Notes: generated by a model from the letters alone, not told the origin. 64,000 nucleotides of DNA from Antedon mediterranea (GCF_964355755.1 NC_092678.1:24718365-24782364), one strand, 5' to 3'; positions 27,501 through 37,984 are shown, counted from the stretch's first letter. Translations and numbers: made by a program.

Positions 27501-30500
27501 TATAACTGTTACACTAGAACTCTCCTAACACTGGACATCCATGAGCTGGCATAATATAACTGATACACTAGAACTCTCCACTGGACATCCATGAGCTGGC
27601 ATAATATAACTGATACACTAGAACTCTCCACTGGACATCCATGGGCTGGCCTAATATAACTGATACACTAGAACTCTCTTAACACTGGACATCCATGAGC
27701 TGGCATAATATAACTGATACACTAGAACTCTCTTAACACTGGACATCCATGAGCTGGCATAATATAACTGATACACTAGAACTCTCTTAACACTGGACAT
27801 CCATGAGCTGGCATAATATAACTGTTACACTAGAACTCTCTTAACACTGGACATCCATGAGCTGGCCTAATACGTCTAGTTTTCCAGAAATTCTGGTATT
27901 CTGAATGTGTGTTTCTAATGGTAAAACGTATTTGGGAACTTTGGACCTCAAGAAAAGTCTGGTTTTGAGTTGGGCGAGTCAACTGTATTTACCATACAGT
28001 AAAGTGTCCTAATACAAACAACCCTTGAATAAATATAAATTATTACAGGACTCTATGCGATGTTAATGTTGAATACATACCGAGAGATTAGTTGTATTAA
28101 CCAACAGTTTCTGATAAATCACTTGAGCCTCTTCTAAGTTTTTCCTTCTTTCCTCACTAAGCTCACCCTTAGTCTGAAATCAAGTATAGGTGTAGGTAGG
28201 TGAACTATGCATAGGTCAAAGATCGTTGTATATTCAAAGCTCCCTCTTAGTGCAGTTTGTGATGACTTCTTACCTGTAATATTTTTCTATTCTGCTTTTC
28301 CCTATTCTGTAAATCCTTATGTTGTCTAACTAGGTGCTTAGCTAGTATAGTATAGTGGTCTTTTAACAAATTACGATATAAAGATTGCACCTGACTTGAA
28401 AACACTTCACTCGTTGGTAATTTTAAACCAAACTTCTCCACTAACATTCTGCAATTGGAAAAGAATACAAAATTATACTAACTTATTTGTTACAAAACTG
28501 AGAAGTGACTGTAGTTGATTGGCTGAAATTATGCATGCAAAATGTACATGAGAATCAAAGTACAGTAATACATATCTCATATATTCAAACACATTTTCAT
28601 GGACATGATGATGTCATACTACTACTATATTTGGCACATCCCATTTTTTTATCACATAAATTTGCAACTATAGACAGAGCTTTAGCTTATAATATTACCT
28701 ATACTAGATTTGAGTATATGTTGTAAATGTTTACACATATAAGTTGACATAGATTTAGACTGTGGAATTACAGTGTTATTTAAATAAAGCTTAATAAACA
28801 TGATAATATTACTCTATAGAGTTGTGTCAAACCTGTTTTTCCTTGGTACTAATCCAGCATAGTCCTCACCACAGTGTTTTACAAAGCTGATGATGATTGA
28901 GATATGCGCATGATTTTCACGATCTGATTTCAAGATTGATGAAAGTAAAATGTTTAGGACCGGTAAGCCTTCCTTGTCTGTGAATATTCCATGCACAATT
29001 AACTAAAATAAAGAAGACAAAGTTAAGAAATGTGCAATTTACCTTATTTGGGATGATTATGGTTTAATAATGTAGTGTACTGAACTGAAATGCTTTATTT
29101 CTTCACTATCATAATAAATTAACAATAGAAATTCATCTTAAAGATTGGAAAATATTATTACGATAAAAACATATAAGTATATAATATAAAACAAAAATTC
29201 ATATACAGAGTACACACGCAATGTTGCACAAAAAGCGGTAGGGAGGTTTCAAGTTGTAATATAGTGGATTTAAGACATTAACAATTTTGGAGAGAATTAA
29301 AAAGACTTAATTGTTATTACCTCAGACAGTAGACGAATCTCAACTCGTACTTTGCTGTCAAAAATAACCTAAAAAATATAAGAATATGTTTATTTACCAA
29401 AAAAGATTATTGTAGTAAGCAAGGCATTTTTCATTGTTCGAGACACATTCAGTTAAATTTAATTTATTCCGGATTTTACAATACAAACAAAACAACACAT
29501 ATGCTAGACTCAGGGGACTCCAACAGTGAACTTAACCACTTTTGATGGGACATCCCAGCCAGCAGTGACATTAGGTTTGATTCTCCAACAAATATATTAC
29601 AACATGTTTTACTTTTAGAAAGCGTAACAGTTATAATTAGAGTAGAATTTTTTAACTTGGAAATTAAATAACAATACACATGTTAAAGATTGTTTAATGA
29701 TACGTACCGGCTGGGAATCTTTTTCCTCTTTCTTTGGTGTCTGCGGCAAATTCTTCTGGAAGTTTTGAAGAAGCTGCGGTGCGAAATCTGCAAAGCGTTG
29801 ATGAAGCGTTGACGAGATGCTAATTGCTAACGGAACGTCGGACATCTTAAGTTTAGCTTCATAGATGGCGCTTGCGACCTCGCCAATGTACTTGGTCAAA
29901 TTTAATCCTTTCAGTTCATTCACTAAAGAATCACGATTCTGATCTCCCATCATTTTCTATCAAATATAATTGTTTAATATTTTAAAGTGAAGTGGAACGT
30001 ACTTAAGAATTTTGCTTTAGTTCTTCTTCTTTTCCTATCTTTATATCTGAAGTTGTACTAAACTAAACCAATATGAAGTAAGAACTAAGATCCCAATGAC
30101 AGGAACTAAGCATTTAATACAGATGTAAGGGTACACAATGAGAATGTATTCTTATTATATACTGCCATGGACGATTGTAAAAAAATAGATCTTACAAGCT
30201 TTTTAATAAAAGCAGTGTTCTTCTTGAGACTTGAGTCCAATTTATGGAACACATCTTCATCCGGTCGACCACCTGGAAAATAAATCAGTATTTCAAGAAT
30301 TCAGTAAGAGTTAAATATAGTATACATAGATAATGATAATAATTTTTAGCTTCAATGAAAACATGATACAGTATGTATTTTGTCAGGATTGATCACTGCC
30401 AGCTAACAGAGTAGTAAATGTACCAACAATCAAAGCTTACTGCAGTAATCAGTTGACACCTACCTGCTGCCTTTAAGTTTTCTTCTCTCATTTTCATTTT

Positions 30501-31992
30501 ATTTCTAATCCTCTCTTTTACTTCGGTTTCAATTTCTTTAGCTTGTTTCTAACATGAGAAAACCAAACATATTGTTGACTGTATAAGACCTAATTATAAA
30601 GTTTTCCATCTAATAATGTAAACACATATTATGCAACATAAACTGCTTCTCCCTCCTAAGAACTTACCTGTTCTTCTTCTTCTCTTATTCTGGCATCTTC
30701 TTCTTCTTTCTTTTTTGCATCTACAGCTGCTTCCTTTTCCTACAAAAATAATCAAATTAGACTGTAAATTACATCAAATACACTTGTGCATAATTTTATC
30801 TATATTTATTTATTCAAATTCTAATCAGAAATTTAAGAAACCAACTCAACAAACTGAAATTAATTTAAAATTGGATGCTACAACTTACTTTAATTTCTTC
30901 TATTGGTGGAGGTTTGGTTTGGCTGGCAATCTTGTCAATTGGTTCATTCTTGTCCTTGTTTCCTTCTTTTCTTCCTACCACCTTAGTATCTGATTTGTTA
31001 GATGTTTTCTTTGTTTGTTTAATATCACTTTTCTTTTTCTCATTCTCCTCTTTCGTAGCAACATCTCGTTTTCTGTTATCACTTCTTCTGTTTTCTTTAC
31101 TGAATACTTCGGTCTTCTTTCCGGTATCTTTTGCGAGATCTCTTGAAGGACTTTTATCCTTTCTTCCAAAATGTTTAGTCTTATATTCTGGCTTGCTAGC
31201 TAAGCCGGCTTTATCGGCATCTTCCTTAGCTCGTCCTTTATCGGCATCTTCCTTAGCTCGTCCTTTATCGGCATCTTCCTTAGCTCGTCCTTTATCGTCA
31301 TCATTACGAGTGCCGCGACTCCCCCGTGCAGGCCTCTCAGATCTTTGAGCTGAATAGCTTTTAGGGCTTTTTCCCTTGGTGTCTTTACCGAGTGAAGCTT
31401 TGATTTCACTAACAGGTTGAGTAACTGGTAAATTCCTAGGAACTATGACTGTTTTCACTGGTTCTATAACTGTGGTCTGGTTCTGCCGAAACTTAGCATT
31501 GTTGTTTGCGTTCAGTGTATCTGGTGAATTGGAAGGTACTGGTGAGGGTTCATCACTAAATTCTGATGGGCTGATAGGTGTTGCACTCTTTAGTGGAATA
31601 TACACTTCTGCACCACCCGCTTCACACAAGCCAGAAGATACATTGTCATCTATTGTTTTCTCGTCTGCTGTTACAGCCTCATGTTGTTCTCCTACATCAT
31701 TGGTACTTTTAATGTCTTTGTCAATGACATCATTTACAACATTTTTTGGAGTACTGTTTGCGCTACATTCTACGTCAGAATCTTTGACATGAGTCAGAAT
31801 TGTTGGGTCTTTTGTCATCACAGTTTTATCTTCATTTTTACTTCCATCATCTACAAGCTCTGTCATGTTTTCGGTCATCTGCACTTCTTCTTCATTTTCT
31901 TTTTGATCTAGACCTCTACAAGGTTTTTCACTTTCGTGCTCAACAACTAGGCCCAAGTCATCTTCAACCTTTTCTTTTTCATTCTTATCCAT
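9569..31992 (-). CDS. UPF2: UPF2, regulator of nonsense transcripts 2
   Basis: Core nonsense-mediated decay factor: UPF2 bridges UPF3 on the exon-junction complex to the UPF1 helicase. I reconstructed 32 coding exons, all with GT/AG junctions and matching phase, 4659 nt in total (1552 residues plus TAA). Exons: 30889-31992, 30668-30739, 30464-30548, 30196-30272, 29708-29956, 29321-29368, 28833-29002, 28274-28448, 28081-28173, 25876-25915, 25575-25729, 25395-25470, 24949-25044, 24714-24829, 24435-24520, 24216-24324, 23890-23947, 23719-23774, 23512-23628, 23298-23399, 22969-23094, 22638-22799, 22223-22361, 21670-21806, 21231-21417, 20829-20915, 20612-20736, 20451-20513, 20044-20139, 19452-19691, 19040-19118, 9569-9702. 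MIF4G-1 lies at about residues 430-660, MIF4G-2 at 838-1028 (KKKDQINIE, RTNALLEQMMRKK), MIF4G-3 at 1040-1280 (DPPEHLFRIRLVCTLLDTCG) and the acidic tail plus UPF1-binding region (RKGNKQQFK, TLDITERQ, YHPKGAPDSD) at 1280-1552. It is longer than the roughly 1270-residue vertebrate protein, mainly in the 368-residue first exon. That exon is charged, low-complexity, and has three tandem KGRAKEDAD repeats. Confidence 0.96.
10422..10482 (+). mobile_element. MITE family A, left-end fragment
   Basis: Carries the family terminal sequence AGCTCTGTCTACACTATCAA followed by GACAAAAAAAAGTGTGATG. The right end is missing. Confidence 0.8.
10605..10655 (-). mobile_element. LINE-like 3' tail
   Basis: On the minus strand, GGCGCTATATAAATTGAACG followed by a GATT repeat. 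This looks like the 3' end of CR1/L2-type LINEs with a short tail microsatellite. No coding part remains. Confidence 0.5.
13026..13184. repeat. 79-bp tandem duplication
   Basis: Two nearly identical units containing AATCAAGTGTACAAGGTG and GGAGTGGTGGACAAGTAAAA. They differ by GTAT/GAAC after the first word. Confidence 0.9.
13215..13330 (+). mobile_element. MITE family A, truncated copy
   Basis: Contains AAGCTCTGTCAAAAAATGGA and the family interior words ACATGATGATGT and TATCACTACC. The terminal part is deleted. Confidence 0.65.
14601..14746 (+). mobile_element. MITE family A, complete copy
   Basis: Starts CTGTCTACTCTATCAAACTA and ends in the inverted TTTTGATAGTGTAGACAG. The interior has repeats of ATATGGTAGTGATAT. 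Confidence 0.85.
15166..17961. repeat. 30/41-bp palindromic satellite, about 90 copies
   Basis: The first part (about 15166-15550) is made mostly of 41-bp units carrying the extra word TTGAACAACAA. The main part (about 15485-17955) has some 80 units of 30 bp, each with ACAATGATTGCTATGCT, then G or A, then GTACAGTACTGTAC. The last word is a perfect 14-bp palindrome. Nearly all variation is one G/A site before the palindrome. One unit near 16970 is 29 bp (GCTATGCGG), which shifts every reading frame by one. The array lies in the last UPF2 intron. Long open frames across it come from the unit length being a multiple of three and are not genes. Confidence 0.98.
17962..18440 (-). repeat. degenerate tRNA-half/SINE-like repeats
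   Basis: Three or four diverged units of about 130 bp. On the minus strand each reads roughly GTTAACATGCTGG, TTTTATTGAAGTTCC, TGGTTCAAATCCAATT. The GGTTCAAATCC word is B-box-like. A related fragment borders the left side of the satellite (15120-15165), so the satellite may have expanded inside such an element. Confidence 0.5.
19870..20022 (+). mobile_element. MITE family A, complete copy
   Basis: Left end CTGTCAACACTATCAAACTT, right end AGTTTGATAGTGTAGACAGA. The interior shares GTGATGTGCCCATGGACA and CATATCAC words with the other copies. It lies in a UPF2 intron. Confidence 0.85.
20360..20420 (+). mobile_element. LINE-like 3' tail
   Basis: ATATTGTATTGTGTGAAACA followed by AATAAACTTGAACTTGAA, a typical non-LTR retrotransposon tail with a short repeat. 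No coding remnant. Confidence 0.4.
21027..21204. repeat. 45-bp GC/CpG-rich minisatellite, four copies
   Basis: Four identical 45-bp units containing GTAGCCGCTGAACGTCGTCG and CTTAGTCTCAGAC; the last copy lacks two bases. It ends 27 bases from the donor of the UPF2 exon at 21231-21417. Base composition is strikingly unlike the AT-rich intron around it. Confidence 0.97.
21877..22000. repeat. 63-bp tandem duplication
   Basis: Two copies of a unit with TAATAGCAATGTGGGTTATA and GTGTGGGTGAATTATCTGG in a UPF2 intron, followed by a GGGTTCAAATCGGTCC B-box-like fragment near 22057. Confidence 0.85.
24631..24690 (+). mobile_element. MITE family A, left-end fragment
   Basis: TTAAGCTCTGTCTACACTAT plus the adjoining family sequence. 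It ends about 24 bases short of a UPF2 donor (exon 24714-24829). Confidence 0.8.
25102..25367 (+). mobile_element. MITE family A with internal 21-bp array
   Basis: Both ends are present (GCTGTCTACACTATCAAACT and AGTTTGATAGTGTAGACAGC). The interior is expanded to about eight units of 21 bp (GATATGCCCAACTATGGTAG plus T) at 25157-25310. The open frames over it on both strands are repeat artefacts. Confidence 0.9.
25955..27870. repeat. 50-bp minisatellite, about 38 copies
   Basis: Units contain CACTGGACATCCATG, then G or A, then GCTGGCATAATATAAC and TGATACACTAGAACTCTC. Variants are G/A after CCATG, an inserted TTAA before CACTGG, and rare substitutions. It fills most of the 2.2-kb UPF2 intron between exons 25876-25915 and 28081-28173. 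Confidence 0.97.
28595..28686 (+). mobile_element. MITE family A, degraded right part
   Basis: ATGGACATGATGATGTCATA ... ACTATAGACAGAGCTTTAG matches the right half of the family with several substitutions. Confidence 0.6.
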
Positions 31993-32600
31993 GTTTCAGT
32001 ACATTTTTCCTTTTTCATTCATTAAAAATCTTTCACTTTACACAGTTCTTTCTCTTTTTTTGTCATTCTGTAATTCAAAAATTGTCAAGAAAACTTTAAC
32101 AAAATAATGATTTATAAACCCCTGGTGGGCCAAAAAGGAAGATCTATGATGTAGGCCAAGACCACTCCGACCTACAGGCCTAGACTGTAGAGTTCTTCCT
32201 GTCCGGCCCTAGGCCTAGCTAGAGAGGGCTATACCCCTGTCTATTGGTGGAGGGAGAGAGGCCAGCAACAGGCTACTCCTCCTTTTACTTGTTGTTGTAA
32301 CCGTCCTAGACTGAGGCTAGCTAGGTAGGCCTACTATTATAGCTAGGAAATATAGGCCTACTAACTAGGGCCTACTAGGACTTAGGTTGGAGAGGGCCAG
32401 CCTGGTACATGTAAATATTAACATGCTCTAGGCCCAGGCCTAGCCATAGTAGGAAATGTAACTCTTATTTATGCTTTCTTACCAGAAACAACTTAAAATC
32501 AGTTATTTATAATTTATAAATAAATATTATTGTTAAACTTTTCATTCGTCACTCCACCACAAAACATCACTTATCACAGAGGGCGGTATTCAATATTGGA
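31993..32600 (-). promoter_or_regulatory. UPF2 5' leader and promoter region
   Basis: A possible leader exon boundary is at 32067 (TTACAG acceptor). A possible non-coding first exon ends with a donor at 32481-32482 (TTTCTGGTAAG). Both are consistent with a short untranslated first exon, but neither is proven. TAGGCCTA words are dense at 32150-32450. Confidence 0.35.
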
Positions 32601-33100
32601 ATATTAAACCGAATACTGTTAGTATTTTGACAGTTTTTAACATTAAACATTTATAAAACGTACAATTGAATATCACAATAAAATCAAATTAAATGTTAGC
32701 ATGTACCTGATAACATTTTATATCATAAATACCTACCGGGCGATACTGGACGTAAATTAATATGATCCTAACCTGTTCACGCGTCAGTAGTCACAATATA
32801 AATAAAAAAGAGCGCCATTAACGTCAATATTTTGACAGCTAAGTTCCGACAAAAATTCATTTTTGGAAGATGTCCTGCATTTTATTTTTAATAAAATTAG
32901 TACAAAAACTCATAAACTTATTAATAACCAAAAGAACCCTTTTTTAAAACAAAAACAAACAAGAAAATGATAACACGTATTGCGCCTGCGCAACTTCGAC
33001 AAAAATCGGATCGGATACTAACGAGTGGATCCGAAGTCTCTTTCTGACTATTGACCAATCAGATCACGGGATTTTTCTGATTTTCAATCGTCTGCGCTGA
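32601..33100. promoter_or_regulatory. divergent promoter between UPF2 and the plus-strand transcript
   Basis: Contains TGCGCCTGCGCAA at 32981-32993, close to the NRF1 consensus, and a CCAAT box at 33055-33059 (TTGACCAATCAG). The pyrimidine-rich start TTTCTTCTTTCTCTGCTGC follows at about 33104-33124. This looks like a TATA-less housekeeping promoter serving both directions. Confidence 0.45.
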
Positions 33101-33597
33101 TTTCGTTTCTTCTTTCTCTGCTGCTTGACTTTTTTCCACCATCAAAAAGATAATAAAAGTAAGTATATAAGCCTAATAATTTGAGAAGGCGCATACTACA
33201 CATAGTATATATATAATATACATCTTTAAGAGTCCTGAAACATTGTTGTGACATAAGTAGACTTCAGTTTAATTAAAATAAAACAGGTGCTTTGCTAGGC
33301 CTATCTAGGCCCTTGCATTTTCGATACCAGCAGTGTGATGTGATGTAGGCCTAGTCCTACTACGCCCATCATCGATATGGGTGTCATATTATTTTCAAAT
33401 GAGGGTGCCGAGTACAAGTTTGTATAAAAATCATTTAAATAATGAATGCGACCAAACATATTACATTTTCCTATAGTGCTAATGATATATTTATTTACTG
33501 GTAAATTATGAATTCTGGAATTCATTTATCTTTTTTTTCTTCTAGATACTGGACAGTCACGTGACACTTTCTGCGTGGTAAATACGAAATGGCGTTG

Positions 33598-34424
33598 GTG
33601 AGATTAATTTCTATTTTAAAATCCATTAAAATCGGACATTTTTAATTTGAAATTTATAAATTAATCATAGTTTTATATAAAAATAACAGTTAATTATAAT
33701 TTTCTATTAATCATATATAAAAGAAAGCGATTATTTCTGTGAAAATTCGGTGCTATTTTTAGCCTAAGGCTAACAGAATTCCTTATATTTTAGAAGTTAC
33801 CGAATCGATTTTTTAAGTGGTTTTTAATTTGTACTTAATTGGTTCCGTATATTTTCTTAGGATTAATCCATTATAAAAAGTAGGGGTGCTGGCACTACTT
33901 TACTATCATCACACCTAACTTCGCGGTCACTCAACATCACCACCGCTCAGTCAGCAGGTAGATGTTAATTGGACTACCTAGAGGCTTAGTACTAGTAGGT
34001 AGCCTATGTTAGTTAGGCTACCTACTACTACTAGGCCTAGTACTAGTAAGTAGCCTAACTAACATTCACCCGCCATGTACATGCATGCAAGTTTAAAATA
34101 AATTTCTTAAATATTTATAGTACACATTTTATATTTATTATAGGCCTAGCCTCAACATAAAAATTTGAAAAAAAAATTGACATTTATAAATTACTAATTA
34201 ATATTAATAATAGTAACTAGGCCTAGCTAGAACTTAAGAAAGGCACTCCGAGAGTGCATACCTCCGCCTACTACTAGTGTAAGTAAGGAGTAATAAGTAG
34301 TTTAAGATTTATCTTGAATTGAAAATAAATTTTATTTTTGTGTTAATGCTCTGTATGATTAGGCAAATTTCACTACACCCTTGTGAATGTGACTTTGGTG
34401 TAATGGAGCATATGTCCAGCCTTA
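33598..34424. other. intronic, AT-rich with TAGGCCTA palindromes
   Basis: Contains short inverted words such as GGCCTAGTACTAGTA at 33985-34055. No gene recognised. Confidence 0.5.
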
Positions 34425-35102
34425 TGCACTTGTCAATTGTATGACGCACTATACGACCCCCGGGTGAGGTGCGTCATTTGTCCGATGTGAGTCATACCTT
34501 TGTATACCATGACGCACCCCTGCGTCAAAAAAGTGACTTACCTTTACTAGACAATGACGCACCTATTTTTAAATTAGCGACGGACCTTTTAGTGAATTAT
34601 GACGCACCACGACTGTCTTTTTGACGTACCTTCACTGACGATTGTTGACCCCGACTACTGCAGTGCATGCGGTGTGATATCAAAAATCTCAAACTAATAC
34701 GCGTGTCTGGTGCTATGGAGGCGCACCAGGGTTGTCGATCGATGTTAATCAGGCCGGCTAGGAACGTTCTCGTGCGATCACAATCACACAAAGATTGGAA
34801 CGGCTATTTTTATAATACAAATATTATGTCATTTTCCAGTTTGGCCGATAGAGGGCGCGAGTGATGACGCTCTCAAGCGTGACAATGTACAACCTGGCCG
34901 CCCCTCCGCAATCGTCAAGGCCTTGTTTTCAGGCTTTTTGGGTGGAGCGGGTCGGTGGTAAAGTGACGGACATTGACGCACCATTGAACATTGAGGAGAC
35001 GCACCATTTGGGTTCTTTGACGCACCCCTGTGTCATTAATTATTTGTACATGACGCACCACTCCCGGGGGTCGTATAGTGCGTCATACAATTGACAAGTG
35101 CA
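34425..35102. mobile_element. non-autonomous DNA transposon with 40-bp TIRs and TTA duplication
   Basis: Perfect 40-bp terminal inverted repeats lie at 34425-34464 and 35063-35102, starting TGCACTTGTCAATTGTATGA. They are flanked by TTA on both sides (34422-34424 and 35103-35105). The 678-bp element carries about a dozen copies of TGACGCACC or near variants in both orientations. It has no transposase. A three-base TTA duplication is typical of PIF/Harbinger; the superfamily is an inference from that alone. A diverged, truncated relative is at 49430-49575. Confidence 0.88.
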
Positions 35103-35289
35103 TTACACAGTAGAGGTCCCTGGTTCAATCCCTGCTGAGGAATTTGTTTTCATCATCCTTATTATTTTTTTATTAATTTAAAAAATAAATTTTACTATTA
35201 ATAATAAAAAATTAAAATACAATATATTGTTAGTTTATTAATAAACATTAAAATGATTTAAACTTTTTTTTTTTAAACATTTCGATGAT

Positions 35290-35702
35290 GTCATCAAGCA
35301 ATGCTTGATTTTTCCCTAATATTGTGAAATCTCCACATGAGTTCATCCAGATATTCACTGAGCCACCATTCTCTTTTTACTCCCCTCATTGCCTTTAGCT
35401 TGGCCATCACTTTGTTCCAAAATAAGACTGGACATTTTAAATAGGGGTGGGTCCTGTCGTCTCCTGGATTTAACAAATGACAGGAATGGTTAATGGTTCG
35501 ATGATCCGCAATCCTGGAAAATCCCCATCACTCTTATATATACAGCCCATTTGTCAGAATAGATAGTGCTAGACCAACCAGAGTGTGGTCTTTGATGGCC
35601 ACAGGTGTCGCTGCAGAGCGGTCTGGTACATAGGTATCCACATGCTGGCCTTGTACTAATGGCTACCCGCCCACTTCTCTTACTGCGGTGCTTGACCATG
35701 TC
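35290..35702 (-). pseudogene. IS1595/ISXO2-like transposase fragment
   Basis: On the minus strand, pieces of a DDE transposase in different frames read TIYSDKWAVYIRVMG, INHSCH, LNPGDDRTH and SEYLDELMWRF. This order (SD-W-AY, then NHS, then NPG-D-TH, then YL-E-MWR) is that of the ISXO2-like/DDE_Tnp_IS1595 domain used by eukaryotic Merlin-type transposons. At least one frameshift near 35470-35500 and a stop break it. The next element (35703-37252) sits directly against its upstream side and probably interrupts it. Only the C-terminal catalytic part is seen. Confidence 0.65.
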
Positions 35703-36396
35703 CAGGGCTCGATTTAGTGCTAGCCCGGCGTACAATGGCTAGTAAAAACAGCTCCGGGCTACCTAAAGTATCTTCCTTTAAGCCCGGATGGCTAGTAGGT
35801 TGTGGGAACTCGAAATTGGGACGAAATGACCTCATGAAAATAACTCCAGCATAAAAGACATGTCTTGGCAACATCAGCAAAAAAAACCACTCGCGCGCTG
35901 CTGTGGCCATAACAAGTGATGATGTAGGCGGAGCCTCTCATAATCAAGCAAATTTCCCGAATTATGATTGGCCATTTATGTTTTTGTCATCCAGGTTATT
36001 GTGAAGTAGGCGGAGCTTCATTATCAGGTCAAATATGTCACAAAAATATGACCATAAATAACGAACTGTGATTGGCCAAATGTAGTAGAATTTTGTCAAT
36101 GTTAAAAATAACTTGTCTAGTCTTGTCAGCAGGCCTGGTTGTCACAGATCAAAGCTAGGGATATTTTGTAGGGCCGGGTGGCTGGCTCTATCCCTGTAGG
36201 AGGCCATATTTTATAATATGCGTAGGCCTAGATAGAATCAAAAGCCATCGTTTGGCATCGCCATCTAGGCCTAGCTAGATACTGCGATCTAGGGTAGGTA
36301 GGTCTATCCTAGCTACCCTACTATAATAATAGGCTCTAGGCTAGGCCTAGCCTAGCTGGTAGACAGAATCTAATTAGTTTTCTTGGCTAGCCCAGG

Positions 36397-36800
36397 TGAA
36401 AATTCCAGTTGAGACCAGTTGGAAATTCCGATTGGTACAACTGGTATTCAACTGGTCCAACTGATACCAATTGGTTCAACTGGTTTTCTGAACTGGTCAG
36501 CTATTTTTTCCAACTGGTTTTCAATTGGTCCAACTGGTTGGTTTTTCCAACTGGTTTTCTCAACTGGTCAGCTGGTTTTCCAACTGGTTTTCAATTGGTC
36601 CAACTGGTTTGTTATTCCAATTGGTTTTTCCAACTGTTTTTTTTCCATAACGTCAACTGGTTTTCCCAACTGGTCTCCCCAACTGGTTTTTTCCCCATCA
36701 GGTCAACTGGTTTTTCAAGCACAAACTCAGTATAGGCTGGTTGTTTTCTTAACTGGTCCAAAACAGATTTTGCAACCAGGTAAATTGGTATTTCCCAACT
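36397..36800. repeat. CAACTGGTTTTC minisatellite
   Basis: About 25 degenerate copies of a 12-18-bp unit (CCAACTGGTTTTC, CAATTGGTCCAACTGGTT). An inverted copy (CCAGTTGAGACCAGTTGG) opens the array. The two open frames (NWFS/PTGF repeats) are artefacts. Confidence 0.85.
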
Positions 36801-36814
36801 GGCTTTTATAATCA

Positions 36815-36890
36815 ATTCTGTGCAGGGAAAGGGAGGGTAGTGGGAGAGGGAAAGGGAGGGTAGGGGGAGAGGGAAAGGAAGGGTAGAGGT
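36815..36890. repeat. G/A-rich tract
   Basis: Three copies of a roughly 25-bp purine unit (GGGAAAGGGAGGGTAG, GGGAGAGGGAAAGG) with repeated GGG runs that could fold as a G-quadruplex. Confidence 0.8.
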
Positions 36891-37438
36891 TGAAGCCCAA
36901 CAACAAAAAGACCTCAAAAAATCGATTCTGTGAATATGGTGAGCATGAAATAGACTATGCGTCGCGACGCAAAGTTAATTTTTATGTGAACAATAAAGAA
37001 ATACAATTTTGTGTAATTTTTCATGCAATAATAGTTTAATACAGTATGTATGTACGTAAATGTGTAGCAATTCTCGAGCGTTTAGATTAGTGCGCCCTCT
37101 ATTGTACAAAATGCCTGAATTCATTTATATGGCGGCCCTGCTATCACGGTGCGATAATAAGAGTGGGCTAGTAAAATAATGTATGGGCTAGTGAAATTTA
37201 CAGTGAACTAGCCCAGTGGGCTAGCAACATGAAAAAGATAAATCGAGCCCTGCATGTCCATTCTATTTTTTTTTTAAACATAATGATATTAGTAACATTA
37301 CAATTAGATACATGTTCCGATTTCTATTGTCTCTATATCTTGCAGGAACTATGTCGACATTCAACCTCAGTTTTTGACCTAGATATTTTCGAATCACCGT
37401 TTATAGAAAAAAAAAATTGCAGAAACTTAAAATCAATG

Positions 37439-37984
37439 GTAAGTTGAATTTTATAAAATATAGTTTACAATTTGTTTTTTTTTTCTTAAAAATGTTGTTC
37501 CACAGCAATTTAGCAAGTTGTTTTAATCAACATGATTAATTGCAAACCCTCCAATACTAGTGCAAAGGCCATTAAAACTGCCAACATTTTCAGTGGCAAA
37601 TATAGCACCCTCTATTTAATAATCAGCGAATCATGTTCCTGTGCTACCGACCATAACATAGGCGTAGAATAACTTGTGTTATTAATATATATATATATAG
37701 TAACTTATATAATAACATAGGTCTATGTTATTGTTTCTTTTAAAATTTGGTTAATTTTTTTCTGAACATATGTATGGATGCATAAGAAATAACCATGTAT
37801 GAGCAACGAGGCCTAAACTACATGCCCTCATGTTTCGGAATTGCCAGATGTAGAATTTCTACAATATTTATTTTTTTATAAAATTTAATTCTTTGTGAAT
37901 AATATTGCTGCATTGCAGATTCACAACATTTTAAAGTAATTTGGGAAACATAATTTAGAATTATTTTCCTCTATATTTTTGCAG
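37439..37984. other. intron of the plus-strand transcript
   Basis: AT-rich with a (TA)n run at about 37686-37700. No embedded RNA gene recognised. Confidence 0.5.

Larger units (their letters stand above)
35703..37252. mobile_element. hAT-like non-autonomous element
   Basis: Ends are CAGGGCTCGATTTA and its inverse TAAATCGAGCCCTG, with further GCTAGCCC words just inside both ends. The direct repeat CATGTC flanks it (35697-35702 and 37253-37258). CAGGG...CCCTG ends are usual for hAT transposons, although their duplication is normally 8 bp rather than 6. It holds a CAACTGGTTTTC minisatellite, a purine-rich tract and a repeated GTAGGCGGAGC segment (about 35925 and 36005), but no transposase. Confidence 0.75.

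Noticed and set aside
30875-31911. Plus-strand hydrophobic frames (LLSLLLFSLL and similar)
   Set aside because: Antisense of the Lys/Glu-rich first coding exon of UPF2.
36409-36917. Trp/Asn/Thr-rich frames
   Set aside because: Translation of the CAACTGGTTTTC minisatellite, which lies inside a transposon.
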